Positions 1-8,141 of a stretch of 15,892 nt of DNA are shown here, piece by piece. Both the position numbers and the translations under genes were made by a program. Positions within the stretch are counted from its first letter, which is position 1, and each line of letters opens with the position of its first letter. This stretch comes from Lachnospiraceae bacterium. Lineage in GTDB: Bacteria > Bacillota_A > Clostridia > Lachnospirales > Lachnospiraceae. A model generated the notes under the pieces. That model saw only the letters and a program-made list of their open reading frames with translations. It ran no database searches and was not told the origin of the DNA. The stretch covers positions 1 to 15,892 of the forward strand of contig JAFZRD010000179.1 in assembly GCA_017620055.1 (NCBI GenBank), in the 5' to 3' direction.

Positions 1-188
1 TCCGATGTCCCGCGCTCCTTAGCATATTCAAGGTCTCTTGCATTTTCTTTTATAAGAAGTGCACTGTTTGCTTCAAGAGCATCCGCAACAGCAAGAAGAC
101 CTTCGTTCTTTTTCGCCGTGGAAAGGCTCTGAAGGCTGAATGCCGCTTTTCGGGCAAGTGCCCCTGTGTTTACAAGATCAAATCCCAT
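1..188 (-). CDS. proA: Gamma-glutamyl phosphate reductase (ProA), N-terminal part only
   Basis: ProA carries out the NADPH-dependent reduction of gamma-glutamyl phosphate to glutamate semialdehyde, the second step of proline synthesis, in the cytoplasm. Only the first 62 codons are present; the gene runs off the left edge. The translation starts MGFDLVNTGALARKAAF and continues with a stretch giving KKNEGLLAVADALEAN and then KENARDLEYAKERG, which fits the N-terminal helical region typical of ProA. The ATG at 188 is supported by a run of six G on the coding strand (195-200) six bases upstream. The start lies inside the end of the hybrid kinase gene (11 bp overlap, 178-188), so translational coupling is likely. 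proB is not visible upstream. The family call is from remembered similarity; the catalytic cysteine lies outside the window. Confidence 0.85.
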   Translation of the reverse strand, partial: MGFDLVNTGALARKAAFSLQSLSTAKKNEGLLAVADALEANSALLIKENARDLEYAKERGTS

Positions 189-2391
189 CGTTATCCCCCC
201 TGTGAACGAGGTCTGCCGGAAGATATCTCTCAAGCATTCCGCATATGGACTGCTCGGTTATCGGCTTGGCAATAAAATCGTTGAATCCCTGTTTCAGATA
301 GAAATCCTTGGCATCGCTCATCGCATTTGCCGTGAGCATTATCACCGGCGTACCGACGCATTTATGATCCATCATGTTCATCCTTCGAAGCGTCTCAACG
401 CCGTCCATTCCCGGCATTCTGTGATCGAGGAATATAACATCAAAGTGTTCGCGGTTCACGTAGTCAAGACACTCGTCTCCGCTTATACCTGTAGTGATCT
501 GTGCCTTCGTGTCGCGAAGAAGAGCTTTGGCAACGATCAGGTTTGTCTTGCTGTCGTCGATGATCAGTACCCTTGCATCGGGTGCTTCGAATCCGACCGC
601 TTCGCGCTCTCTTATGACGCTCCGGTGCTCAAGCTTACCTATGGTCTCGCCTTTGCTCCTTATGAACTGCGGAATGATAACCGTGAACACGGATCCTTTT
701 CCGTATTCCGAATAGACCTTGATCTCTCCGCCCATCAGATCAACGAGACTCTTTGTTATGTTCATCCCGAGACCCGTTCCCTCGACCGAGCGGTTGAGTC
801 TCTCGTCAAGTCGGACGAACATCTCGAATATCTTGTCGACTTCGTCTTTCCTGATACCGATACCCGTATCCTCGACCGAGAATATCAGATTACCTTTTTC
901 CGTCGTCATCTTCTCGAAACGTGCGCGGAGCGTGACGCTACCCTCTCGCGTGTACTTGAACGCGTTCGTAAGTATATTGGTCGCCACCTGCCTGATCCTT
1001 ACGGTATCGCCGTAAAGCTTCAGCGGGATATCCTGCGCGATGTCGGTGACGAACTTAAGTTTCTTCTCCGTACTCTTATGCTCGAACACCATTATGATAT
1101 CCCTGAAGAATTCATCGACACGGTATTCCGCGTTTGCGAGCGTAACCTTTCCGGATTCGATCTTCGAGAAATCAAGTATTCCGTTTATAAGATCGAGAAG
1201 CTGGTCCGCTGAATTTCTGATATTGTCCGCATATTCAAGAAGTTTAGGATCATCGTAATCCCTAAGGATGACTTCACTCATTCCCTGAACGACGTTGATC
1301 GGGGTTCTGATCTCATGCGATACGTTTGCAAGGAAAGCTGACTTGGCCTGGCTTGCGGCATCCGCAGCGATCCTGAGTTCATTCATTTTCTCAAGCTGCA
1401 TCTTCGAATCGGTCACGTCAAAGAATATGAGCGAGTATCCGATAAAGTTCGATTCTATACCTTTTCTCGCATACAGATCGTTGATATGGACCTTGTAGAA
1501 TCTGCCGTCTATCTCAACTTCTTCGTTTTCCTTTTTATCAAACAGAGCATAGAACTCCTTGCTCCCCACAAGTTCACCGAAAGCGGTCCTCGCCAGTTCC
1601 GGGAACAGATTGATCGCGGCACGGTTTGCTTCCTGGAAACCTTTTCTGTAATCAAGTACCACGATCGCATCGTCAAGATCCATGAGAATGTTCTCATGGG
1701 CTGTCTCGACAACGTCAAACACGCGCCTGAATATGAGATTGGCACAGAATATCAGGATACCGATAGCTCCGCCTATCGGGGCCGGATCGTATCCGTCTAT
1801 CATGTTGCAGACACCGGCTATGTAAAATATGAGCGGCACCGCATTACTGACTATGAGTAATCTGTAATTCCTCTTCATGTTCGGATCGGTCGTCCTGATC
1901 GCGAACACGGATGCCACGACAAGTCCGGCGATGATCTCCGAATAGATCGTCACCATGAAGACTATGTACATGAATCCCTTATGAAGGACTACGTGGGGAA
2001 ATACGCCCGTGGATACGAACTCCACGCCCGAATAGTAGAAAGGTACGTGCTCATAACTCCACACGCACACAAGGACAAGAGCATCGATAACGAGTACCGT
2101 GTATTTGAGCCAGCCGATAAAGACGACCCTGCAGTACCTGAACACGAACAGCATCGACATCGTAGCGATGAACGCTGTTCCTATGTACTCGAGTCTGATG
2201 GCGACCATGACCTCGTCAAGGTTCCTGCTCCTCATCTCGAGAAGGTAACCCGCATTCTGCACAAAAGCACAAAGGCATCCGACGAGGATCAGTTTGGTGA
2301 CCTCCGAACCCTTCTGCATCAGCAGTACGACAACGCACAGGAAGCTGAATACAACCGCTATGATCTGTAGAATCAGTAAAAATGTGTACAT
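178..2391 (-). CDS. 7TM-type hybrid sensor histidine kinase with C-terminal receiver domain
   Basis: A 737-residue membrane hybrid kinase. Residues 1-225 are strongly hydrophobic and hold about seven membrane segments, matching the N-terminal 7TM sensor region found in many clostridial kinases. Residues about 230-330 look like a PAS-type fold. The HisKA segment contains VSHEIRTP with phosphoacceptor H359. The ATPase domain follows, with the N box around 470-480, the G1 motif VEDTGIGI (508-510) and the G2 motif EGTGLGM (537-543). The C-terminal receiver (about 605-725) has the acidic pair D612/D613, phosphoacceptor D656 in FLDHRMPGMDG, T687 and K709. It should autophosphorylate and pass the phosphate to its own receiver. 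There is no HPt or DNA-binding output domain, so a downstream partner must be elsewhere. The gene starts 28 bp after the P1 end of rnpB and overlaps proA. No clear terminator separates it from rnpB, and its ribosome binding site is weak (GGAAT about 6-10 bases before the ATG). The signal is unknown. Confidence 0.9.
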   Translation of the reverse strand: MYTFLLILQIIAVVFSFLCVVVLLMQKGSEVTKLILVGCLCAFVQNAGYLLEMRSRNLDEVMVAIRLEYIGTAFIATMSMLFVFRYCRVVFIGWLKYTVLVIDALVLVCVWSYEHVPFYYSGVEFVSTGVFPHVVLHKGFMYIVFMVTIYSEIIAGLVVASVFAIRTTDPNMKRNYRLLIVSNAVPLIFYIAGVCNMIDGYDPAPIGGAIGILIFCANLIFRRVFDVVETAHENILMDLDDAIVVLDYRKGFQEANRAAINLFPELARTAFGELVGSKEFYALFDKKENEEVEIDGRFYKVHINDLYARKGIESNFIGYSLIFFDVTDSKMQLEKMNELRIAADAASQAKSAFLANVSHEIRTPINVVQGMSEVILRDYDDPKLLEYADNIRNSADQLLDLINGILDFSKIESGKVTLANAEYRVDEFFRDIIMVFEHKSTEKKLKFVTDIAQDIPLKLYGDTVRIRQVATNILTNAFKYTREGSVTLRARFEKMTTEKGNLIFSVEDTGIGIRKDEVDKIFEMFVRLDERLNRSVEGTGLGMNITKSLVDLMGGEIKVYSEYGKGSVFTVIIPQFIRSKGETIGKLEHRSVIREREAVGFEAPDARVLIIDDSKTNLIVAKALLRDTKAQITTGISGDECLDYVNREHFDVIFLDHRMPGMDGVETLRRMNMMDHKCVGTPVIMLTANAMSDAKDFYLKQGFNDFIAKPITEQSICGMLERYLPADLVHRGDNDGI

Positions 2392-2419
2392 GGTGTTATT
2401 CCGTAACGGATCCCTTTCC

Positions 2420-2768
2420 CCTGTCCCGACCCAAACATAAGCCGGGTTCTGTACGGTATGACCGTGACGATCATCTATCTAGGATCGGCGTTACCGCCGA
2501 CCTCAAGCGACCTACCCGAAGCACGGCGGGCAACCGTATGGCTTCTTCTTGGTCTTGCTTCGGATGGGGTTTACAATGCCCCGCGTGTTACCACCCGGGC
2601 GGTAGTCTCTTACACTGCCATTTCACCCTTACCCGCAGATGCGGGCGGTATACTTTCTGTTGCACTTTCCTTGGAGTCGCCTCCACCGGACGTTATCCGG
2701 CATCCTGCCCTTCGAAGCCCGGACTTTCCTCTGTATCTCAAGCGATCGTCTGTTTGACTCGGGACAGG
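2420..2768 (-). ncRNA. rnpB: RNase P RNA, bacterial class A
   Basis: This is the catalytic RNA that trims the 5' leader of pre-tRNAs together with RnpA. On the minus strand it carries the hallmark blocks in order: GAGGAAAGTCCGGGCT (5' strand of P4, 2716-2731), the block that includes GCAACAGAAAGTATACCGCC, a P12-type hairpin CCCGCATCTGCGGG (2632-2645), GGTGAAATGGCAG and AGAGACTACCG, then GCAAGACCAAGA, GATAGATGATCG, and ACAGAACCCGGCTTAT (3' strand of P4, 2437-2452). The ends chosen are the P1 helix CCTGTCCCGA (2759-2768) pairing with TCGGGACAGG (2420-2429). This gives 349 nt, a usual size for class A. Pairing continues outward for a further 12 bp (2408-2419 with 2769-2780), with GU pairs, so the primary transcript may be longer. 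The region lies between the TGS-uridine kinase and the hybrid kinase genes and contains no protein gene. Confidence 0.95.
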
Positions 2769-2786
2769 AAAAAAGGATCCTGTATC

Positions 2787-2792
2787 CTTATA
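2787..2792 (-). promoter_or_regulatory. Candidate -10 element for rnpB
   Basis: TATAAG (2792 to 2787) overlaps the stop codon of the upstream kinase gene. Seven bases past it lies G2780, which is exactly where the extended P1 pairing of rnpB begins (GGATCC). No good -35 is visible at 16-18 bp; the nearest match, TTCGTG, is about 19 bp upstream. This is an inference from spacing only. Confidence 0.35.
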
Positions 2793-4446
2793 CGTTAAAT
2801 ATCGATCCGCCCACGAACTCCCTGATCAGCGAATTGTTTGGCAGTCCCTCGCTCGTCACGCCGAGGAAATAATCGAGGAACTTCAAAAGTCTCTTTGCCT
2901 CGTAATACTGCGGATCTTCTTTACTGATACCGAAAAGGAGCGGCTCGGCATAAAGTTTTAATACCGACAGCTCATATATCAGTGCGGAGTTGAACACAGC
3001 ATCGGCGCTTTCCTGGAACGGGAATATGTACTTCTCCTCACCGCGGCGCACGCTGTGCCACATGTTGAGTGTACCGGAAGCAGATGTGCCTCTCGTCCTG
3101 TTGTCACGGACCATCCTTCGAAGGAGCCTTACATCCGTCGTCGCTATCCTGTTATGCTCGTCGACATTGAGCGCCGTGAGAGCCGAAATGTATATCTTGT
3201 ATTTGCTCTCCGCGGGAAGAGCATACGACATCTTCTCGTTCAGTCCGTGGATACCTTCGATGACGAGTATCTCATTCTCGCCGAGTCTCATGTAATTGCC
3301 TTTGTATTCACGCTGTCCCGTCTTGAAATTGAACGTCGGGATCTCAACCGTCTCGCCGCCGAGAAGGTTTAACATATCCTTGTTGAACTGCTCGACATCG
3401 ATCGCCTCGAGACATTCAAAATCATAATCCCCGTTCTCATCCTTCGGTGTATCTTCCCTGTTCTTGAAGTAATTATCAAGAGCGATCGGATGCGGGCGAA
3501 GTCCGAGAGCGCGAAGCTGTATCGACAGTCTGTACGAGAACGAAGTCTTACCTGACGACGAAGGTCCCGCGATCATGATGAACTTCCTGCCACCCTTTGC
3601 GGCGATATCCTTTGCGATCTCCGCGATACGGCTCTCCATGTATGCTTCCTGAAGGAGTATCACATCCTCGACTCCCTCGTTACATATCATCTCGTTAAGG
3701 TCACCGACATCCTCGATCCCGATGCTCGATCCCCAGTCGCTCGTCTCCTGAAGCGCTCTCTGAAGCTTCGGCGAGTTCGTCTGCTCGGGAACGACATTCG
3801 GCGAATGCCTTGAGGGAAGCTGCAGGATCAGTCCCTCATCATAAGCGAACAGATCGTAATGTGTAATGTATCCGGTCGAAGGGACCATGTATCCGTAGTA
3901 GTAATCCTTGTAATCACCGATCGAATAAACGTTGACCTTCGAAGCACGTCTGAACTTGAACAGTTTGACCTTGTCTTCCATTCCCGCTTCCGCGAAAATC
4001 CGGCGCGCCTCCTCAACAGAATATGACGTCTTCCAGATCGGGATATTCTGCGATATCAGCTCATCCATCCTCGCATGGACACTCCTTACAAACTGGTCGT
4101 TTATCTCATGATCGACTATCTTGCACAGAAGACCCCTTCCCACTGTGTACATCGCAACAAGGTGGTTCCTGTCGGTGGATCCTATAACATCGTGAACGGC
4201 TTTGACAAGAAGGAATGTCGCACTCCTTCTGTATGTCTCCATTCCTATCTTCTCAGAGAGCGTGATGAACTCGAGCGTACAGTCATTCGACAGTATCTTG
4301 TGAAGTTCACGCAGCCTTCCGTTGGCGGAGACAAGAACGATCTTCGCATCGTAATCTTTCTGGTGATCCTTTGCGATCTGTTCGTACGTTGTACCCGCTT
4401 CGTACTCGTAGTCTTTGTTCTGGATTGTAACCGTAACCTTTCTCAT
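2788..4446 (-). CDS. TGS-domain nucleoside (uridine-type) kinase fusion
   Basis: A 552-residue cytoplasmic protein. Residues 1-60 look like a TGS domain, about 65-230 like the second additional domain of threonyl-tRNA synthetase, and about 285-552 is a uridine kinase/phosphoribulokinase-type P-loop domain. The Walker A motif is GPSSSGKT (294-301), followed by PIALDNYFK (substrate/DxxY region) and VIEGIHGLN (Walker B-like). Family members are annotated as nucleoside or uridine kinases that phosphorylate a nucleoside with NTP; the true substrate of the TGS-linked branch is uncertain. I chose the ATG at 4446 because GGGAGGGG lies four bases upstream. A TTG at 4479 would add 11 residues and overlap trmK but lacks such a site. 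It is the last protein gene of the dGTPase-primase-sigma-trmK run, 25 bp after trmK. The TGS/SAD pieces may bind RNA or nucleotides, which is a guess from the family. Confidence 0.85.
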   Translation of the reverse strand: MRKVTVTIQNKDYEYEAGTTYEQIAKDHQKDYDAKIVLVSANGRLRELHKILSNDCTLEFITLSEKIGMETYRRSATFLLVKAVHDVIGSTDRNHLVAMYTVGRGLLCKIVDHEINDQFVRSVHARMDELISQNIPIWKTSYSVEEARRIFAEAGMEDKVKLFKFRRASKVNVYSIGDYKDYYYGYMVPSTGYITHYDLFAYDEGLILQLPSRHSPNVVPEQTNSPKLQRALQETSDWGSSIGIEDVGDLNEMICNEGVEDVILLQEAYMESRIAEIAKDIAAKGGRKFIMIAGPSSSGKTSFSYRLSIQLRALGLRPHPIALDNYFKNREDTPKDENGDYDFECLEAIDVEQFNKDMLNLLGGETVEIPTFNFKTGQREYKGNYMRLGENEILVIEGIHGLNEKMSYALPAESKYKIYISALTALNVDEHNRIATTDVRLLRRMVRDNRTRGTSASGTLNMWHSVRRGEEKYIFPFQESADAVFNSALIYELSVLKLYAEPLLFGISKEDPQYYEAKRLLKFLDYFLGVTSEGLPNNSLIREFVGGSIFNV

Positions 4447-4471
4447 TTTACCCCTCCCGGTATATTTATTT

Positions 4472-5206
4472 TCAGACAAGAGTCAGTGTATCTTCAAACA
4501 GCCCCGGCTCTGACACCAGCTGGAGCGCATCGGCATTGAGCGCCAGATCGTACTTAAGTTCCTCCATACGCACAAACACGTGCGGTATATCTTCGTTTGC
4601 GGCAAGTTCTTTCAGAAGGTTTGAGCAGTACTCCTTCTCCAGCAGCAGAAATTCATGAAGCACGGGATTTTCTTCCCGAAGAAGTATCTTACCGTATCTG
4701 AAGTATATCTCCTTGTCCCAGTTCATCTTCCCCGGAACGGCCTTGATGAGAGGATAGAACTTGTCATCCTCGCAGACCATGTTCTCGCTGATGATGCGGT
4801 AGCCGTTGTCCTGCAGATAATGCCGCAGGAGCGCAACTTCCGACTGGGGCTCCATTATTATCTCCGACACTTCGCGAAGAACATCCTCGCCTTCCGAGAG
4901 AATGCGGATCATGAGCTTACCGCCCATTCCGGCCATAACGACGGACTTCACCTCACCCGGTGTGATCGCCGACAGACCGTCTCCCTGCCTGATATCTATC
5001 CTCTCGAGCAATTCGGCATCCTCGATATTCTCCCTTGCCCTGTCGATCGGACCCGCGTTAATGTCGCTGGCGATGATGTAGGGACTGACATTCTCCCTGG
5101 CAAGCCAGATAGGCAGATAGGCATGGTCACAGCCGATATCGGCGACCGGTATGCCCGGCGTTATCATTTTTGCAACGGCTTTGAGCCTGTCTGACATAGG
5201 TGCCAT
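4472..5206 (-). CDS. trmK: tRNA (adenine(22)-N1)-methyltransferase TrmK
   Basis: A 244-residue class I SAM-dependent methyltransferase that makes m1A at position 22 of tRNA. Motif I is ADIGCDHAYLP (about 22-32), the acidic residue at the end of strand 2 is D48 in IASDIN, and the TrmK-type block VVMAGMGGK covers 89-97. The length is close to B. subtilis TrmK (YqfN). It begins two bases after the sigma factor stop codon (stop 5211-5209, ATG 5206-5204), the same association with the primary sigma gene that is known from B. subtilis, so it is cotranscribed and probably coupled. An alternative ATG three codons in (5197) would give MSDRLKAV; GGACTGAAT upstream does not clearly decide. The Nif3-like gene that often follows trmK in Firmicutes is absent; the TGS kinase follows instead. 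Confidence 0.9.
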   Translation of the reverse strand: MAPMSDRLKAVAKMITPGIPVADIGCDHAYLPIWLARENVSPYIIASDINAGPIDRARENIEDAELLERIDIRQGDGLSAITPGEVKSVVMAGMGGKLMIRILSEGEDVLREVSEIIMEPQSEVALLRHYLQDNGYRIISENMVCEDDKFYPLIKAVPGKMNWDKEIYFRYGKILLREENPVLHEFLLLEKEYCSNLLKELAANEDIPHVFVRMEELKYDLALNADALQLVSEPGLFEDTLTLV

Positions 5207-5208
5207 AT

Positions 5209-6336
5209 TCAGTCCAGATAATCCTTGAGCTTCTTGGAGCGTGACGGATGACGAAGCTTACGCAGTGCCTTCGCTTCGATCTGTCTGATACGCTCACGCG
5301 TTACCTTGAACTCCTTGCCAACTTCCTCGAGCGTGCGTGCACGTCCGTCATCAAGACCGAAACGAAGCCTCAGCACTTTCTGCTCACGGTCTGTAAGCGT
5401 CTCGAGTACTTCGACGAGCTGCTCTTTAAGGAGCGTGAACGCCGCAGCTTCCGCAGGCACCGGAACATTGTCATCCTGGATAAAATCACCCAGATGGCTG
5501 TCTTCCTCTTCGCCTATCGGTGTCTCGAGCGACACGGGTTCCTGTGATATCTTGAGTATCTCTCTTACACGCTCAACCGGAAGGTTCATCTCCGCAGCGA
5601 TCTCCTCGGGGGTCGGTTCGCGGCCGAGCTCCTGGAGGAGCTGTCTCGATACCCTGATGAGCTTGTTGATCGTCTCGACCATATGAACCGGGATCCTGAT
5701 CGTTCTCGCCTGATCGGCTATCGCTCTCGTGATCGCCTGACGGATCCACCACGTTGCATACGTACTGAACTTGTAACCCTTTGTGTAATCGAACTTCTCA
5801 ACAGCCTTGATCAGTCCGAGGTTTCCTTCCTGAATAAGATCGAGGAACAGCATTCCGCGGCCCACATATCTTTTCGCGATCGATACAACAAGACGCAGGT
5901 TCGCCTCGGCGAGCCTCTTCTTGGCTTCCTCATCGCCGTCTTCCATACGTTTTGCAAGTTCGATCTCCTCTTCGGCCGACAGGAGCGGTACCTTACCGAT
6001 CTCCTTGAGATACATCCTGACCGGGTCCTCGATCGACACACCGTCCGGAACTGACAGATCGATATTCTCGACATCGACCTCTTCCTCTTCCGACAGGTCT
6101 ATCTCTTCCTCGGGGATGTCCTCCTCTTCCTCCTCAACGATACGGAGAAGATCGATCCCGTTCTGCTCCATGAACTCGTATATACGGTCAAAATCATCGT
6201 CGTCGAGTTCATACTCGCTGAAGAAATCCGCGATCTCTCCGGGCTCGAGCACGTTCTTTTTCTTCTTGGCAAACGCCTTGAGTTCCAAGAGACGTTCCTC
6301 GAATTTTTTACGCATTTCGTCTTCCATGTTTGTCAT
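5209..6336 (-). CDS. rpoD: Primary (housekeeping) RNA polymerase sigma factor, sigma-A/RpoD
   Basis: A 375-residue group 1 sigma factor that directs core RNA polymerase to -35/-10 promoters. A short region 1.1 covers about 1-60, followed by an acidic linker (67-90, mostly E and D). Region 1.2 starts at [11 protein letters not shown] (104-114). Region 2 includes [18 protein letters not shown] (166-183) and the -10 recognition block [18 protein letters not shown] (188-205). Region 3 covers about 225-295. Region 4 has [20 protein letters not shown] (335-354), the -35 recognition helix-turn-helix. The length matches the B. subtilis protein. The start ATG at 6336 overlaps the primase stop by four bases (ATGA). 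A second ATG at 6327 sits at better spacing from the AAGGGAG site, so the protein may start at MEDEMRKK. It is cotranscribed with dnaG. Confidence 0.97.
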   Translation of the reverse strand: MTNMEDEMRKKFEERLLELKAFAKKKKNVLEPGEIADFFSEYELDDDDFDRIYEFMEQNGIDLLRIVEEEEEDIPEEEIDLSEEEEVDVENIDLSVPDGVSIEDPVRMYLKEIGKVPLLSAEEEIELAKRMEDGDEEAKKRLAEANLRLVVSIAKRYVGRGMLFLDLIQEGNLGLIKAVEKFDYTKGYKFSTYATWWIRQAITRAIADQARTIRIPVHMVETINKLIRVSRQLLQELGREPTPEEIAAEMNLPVERVREILKISQEPVSLETPIGEEEDSHLGDFIQDDNVPVPAEAAAFTLLKEQLVEVLETLTDREQKVLRLRFGLDDGRARTLEEVGKEFKVTRERIRQIEAKALRKLRHPSRSKKLKDYLD

Positions 6337-8141
6337 TCTCCCTTATCCTGATATATTTTTACAGTTGTCTTCTGCAGTTCTTCAAGCTCCCTGCGGAGTC
6401 TTATTATCGTGTTAAAATCATTATCCTCGCGATCTTCTCTCGTCATCGAGAGTCTCTTTATATTGAGCATCAGATCCTTGAGTGCGGCATCCCTTGCCTG
6501 TGCGCTGTCGAGAGATCCCATGTTCTGATGGAACGCCTCCGCTATCTGCCGCTGTTCCTCCTCATCGGTGAACATGCTTATGATATCGGCGGGATCGGCT
6601 CTTCCTTCTTCAAGCTGCGAGAAAAGTATCGATGCAACCTTCCGGTACAGCGGGTCCGCAAAATCATCCGCGGTGATGAACCGTTTGACGGTATCATATA
6701 TATCGGGCGTCTCGCATATCCATGACAGGAGCCGTCCCTGAACGAGACGCGGTGCATCCGCGAATCCGCCCTGTTCTCCTCTTGTCGGAAGAGGCTTCGG
6801 TGCGATACGGATGTTATCACCGGCTATCGCCTGTTTCTTAATTACTTCTCCGAGCGAATCCGCCGAAACATCATATTTGTATGCGATCTTTCCTGCATAT
6901 CCGTCGCGCTCGACCGGATCATCGAATCTCAGCAGCCTTGTCGCAACGTCTGTCATGAACCTGCTCTTACCGGAAGGATCAGTAAGGTCATACTCACTCT
7001 CAAGCATCCTGACCTCATACATGAACCCGTTCTCCGCGCCGTCTATGCGCTTTTGAAACTCTTCGGCGCCGAGGTTCTTGATGAACTCGTCCGGATCCTT
7101 GTACGGTTTCATGTCGATGACCTTGGCGTTAAGGCCTGCCATACGCAGCGTAACGAGCGCTCTCTTTGCGGCATCAACGCCTGCTCCGTCTGAGTCGTAG
7201 CAAAGCAGTATATCCTTGTATCTTGCTATCTCGTCAGTCCGGACGTTCTCTCTTGCATATCTTGCGATAAGGTTCGCATGTCCCGATGTGAACGCCGTTC
7301 CGAGAGATGCCACCGCCTGGTCGAATCCTGCCTGGTGAAGTGCGATCACATCCATATACCCTTCGCATATGATGATGTTCTTCGCCTTCGTGTTCTTGGC
7401 TATATTGAGACCGTACAGGTTCCTGCTCTTATCGAATATCGGAGTCTCGGGGGAATTAAGGTATTTGGGCTCTCCGTCTCCCATGACCCTTCCGCCGAAT
7501 CCGATAATCCTCTGTCCCGTATCCATTATCGGGAAGATCACGCGGTTCCAGAACTTGTCCGTCATCCCGCGGTTCTCGCTGTAATTGAACAGCCCGCTCT
7601 CCCTCAGGATATCGTCATCAAAGCCTTTACTCTTAAGATATCTGTAAGTCTCATTGGTCGAGGACCTTGCATATCCGAGGCCGAACCTCTGCATCGTCTC
7701 GTCCGTAAGGCCCCTCTTTTTGAAATACTCAAGGCCGTGCTCTCCTGCGGCGCTTCGAAGCTGTGCGTAATAAAACTTACCGGCTTCCTTATTGACGGCC
7801 AAAAGCTGCGCTCTGCGATTTTCGCGCTCGCGCGCTTCTTCCGAATGTGTCTCCGGAAGCGTCATTCCCGCGCGGTCGGCCAGCATCCTGACGGCTTCGG
7901 TGAAAGTCATGTTCTCGTACTTCTGTACGAACGTGATGACATTTCCGCCGACATGACATCCGAAGCAGTAGAACATCTGCTTGCCGGGTGTTACCGAGAA
8001 CGATCCGGTCTTCTCGTTATGAAACGGGCACAGTCCGAAATAGTTGCTGCCCTTTTTATTTAAACGTACGTATGAGGATATGACGTCCACTATGTCGTTT
8101 CGCTGACGTACTTCCTCAACGATCTCATCCGGGTAGTACAT
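6333..8141 (-). CDS. dnaG: DNA primase DnaG
   Basis: A 602-residue primase that makes RNA primers for replication with the DnaB-type helicase. The N-terminal CHC2 zinc ribbon has C38, H41, C59 and C62 (CPFH...CFGC). The catalytic core and TOPRIM fold follow, with the conserved glutamate in CEGYMDV (about 259-265) and the acidic metal site in [10 protein letters not shown] (about 312-321). The C-terminal ~150 residues form the helical helicase-interaction region, which is poorly conserved as usual. I chose the ATG at 8141 ([11 protein letters not shown]) because primases start close to this motif and GGAAAGAG lies just upstream. The 29 upstream in-frame codons lie wholly inside the dGTPase gene and look like shadow sequence. 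Stop and start share one base with the dGTPase gene (TAATG), so the two are coupled. It overlaps rpoD by four bases. Confidence 0.96.
   Translation of the reverse strand: MYYPDEIVEEVRQRNDIVDVISSYVRLNKKGSNYFGLCPFHNEKTGSFSVTPGKQMFYCFGCHVGGNVITFVQKYENMTFTEAVRMLADRAGMTLPETHSEEARERENRRAQLLAVNKEAGKFYYAQLRSAAGEHGLEYFKKRGLTDETMQRFGLGYARSSTNETYRYLKSKGFDDDILRESGLFNYSENRGMTDKFWNRVIFPIMDTGQRIIGFGGRVMGDGEPKYLNSPETPIFDKSRNLYGLNIAKNTKAKNIIICEGYMDVIALHQAGFDQAVASLGTAFTSGHANLIARYARENVRTDEIARYKDILLCYDSDGAGVDAAKRALVTLRMAGLNAKVIDMKPYKDPDEFIKNLGAEEFQKRIDGAENGFMYEVRMLESEYDLTDPSGKSRFMTDVATRLLRFDDPVERDGYAGKIAYKYDVSADSLGEVIKKQAIAGDNIRIAPKPLPTRGEQGGFADAPRLVQGRLLSWICETPDIYDTVKRFITADDFADPLYRKVASILFSQLEEGRADPADIISMFTDEEEQRQIAEAFHQNMGSLDSAQARDAALKDLMLNIKRLSMTREDREDNDFNTIIRLRRELEELQKTTVKIYQDKGE

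Noticed and set aside
166..1212. Long plus-strand open frame (348 codons) opposite the hybrid kinase
   Set aside because: It lies wholly antisense to a gene with clear HisKA, ATPase and receiver motifs; its translation has no recognisable domain and no ribosome site.
2769..2789. Small hairpin plus T-run after the TGS kinase as a terminator
   Set aside because: The stem is only six base pairs and AU-rich, and the same bases fit better as the rnpB start and outer P1 strand. It is kept only as a possible alternative fold.
2382..2872. Plus-strand open frames across the rnpB region
   Set aside because: The sequence is explained by RNase P RNA on the other strand; the frames have no domain signature.
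7278..8063. Plus-strand 261-codon open frame opposite the primase
   Set aside because: It is antisense to the zinc-ribbon and TOPRIM coding region and has no start signal or recognisable motif.
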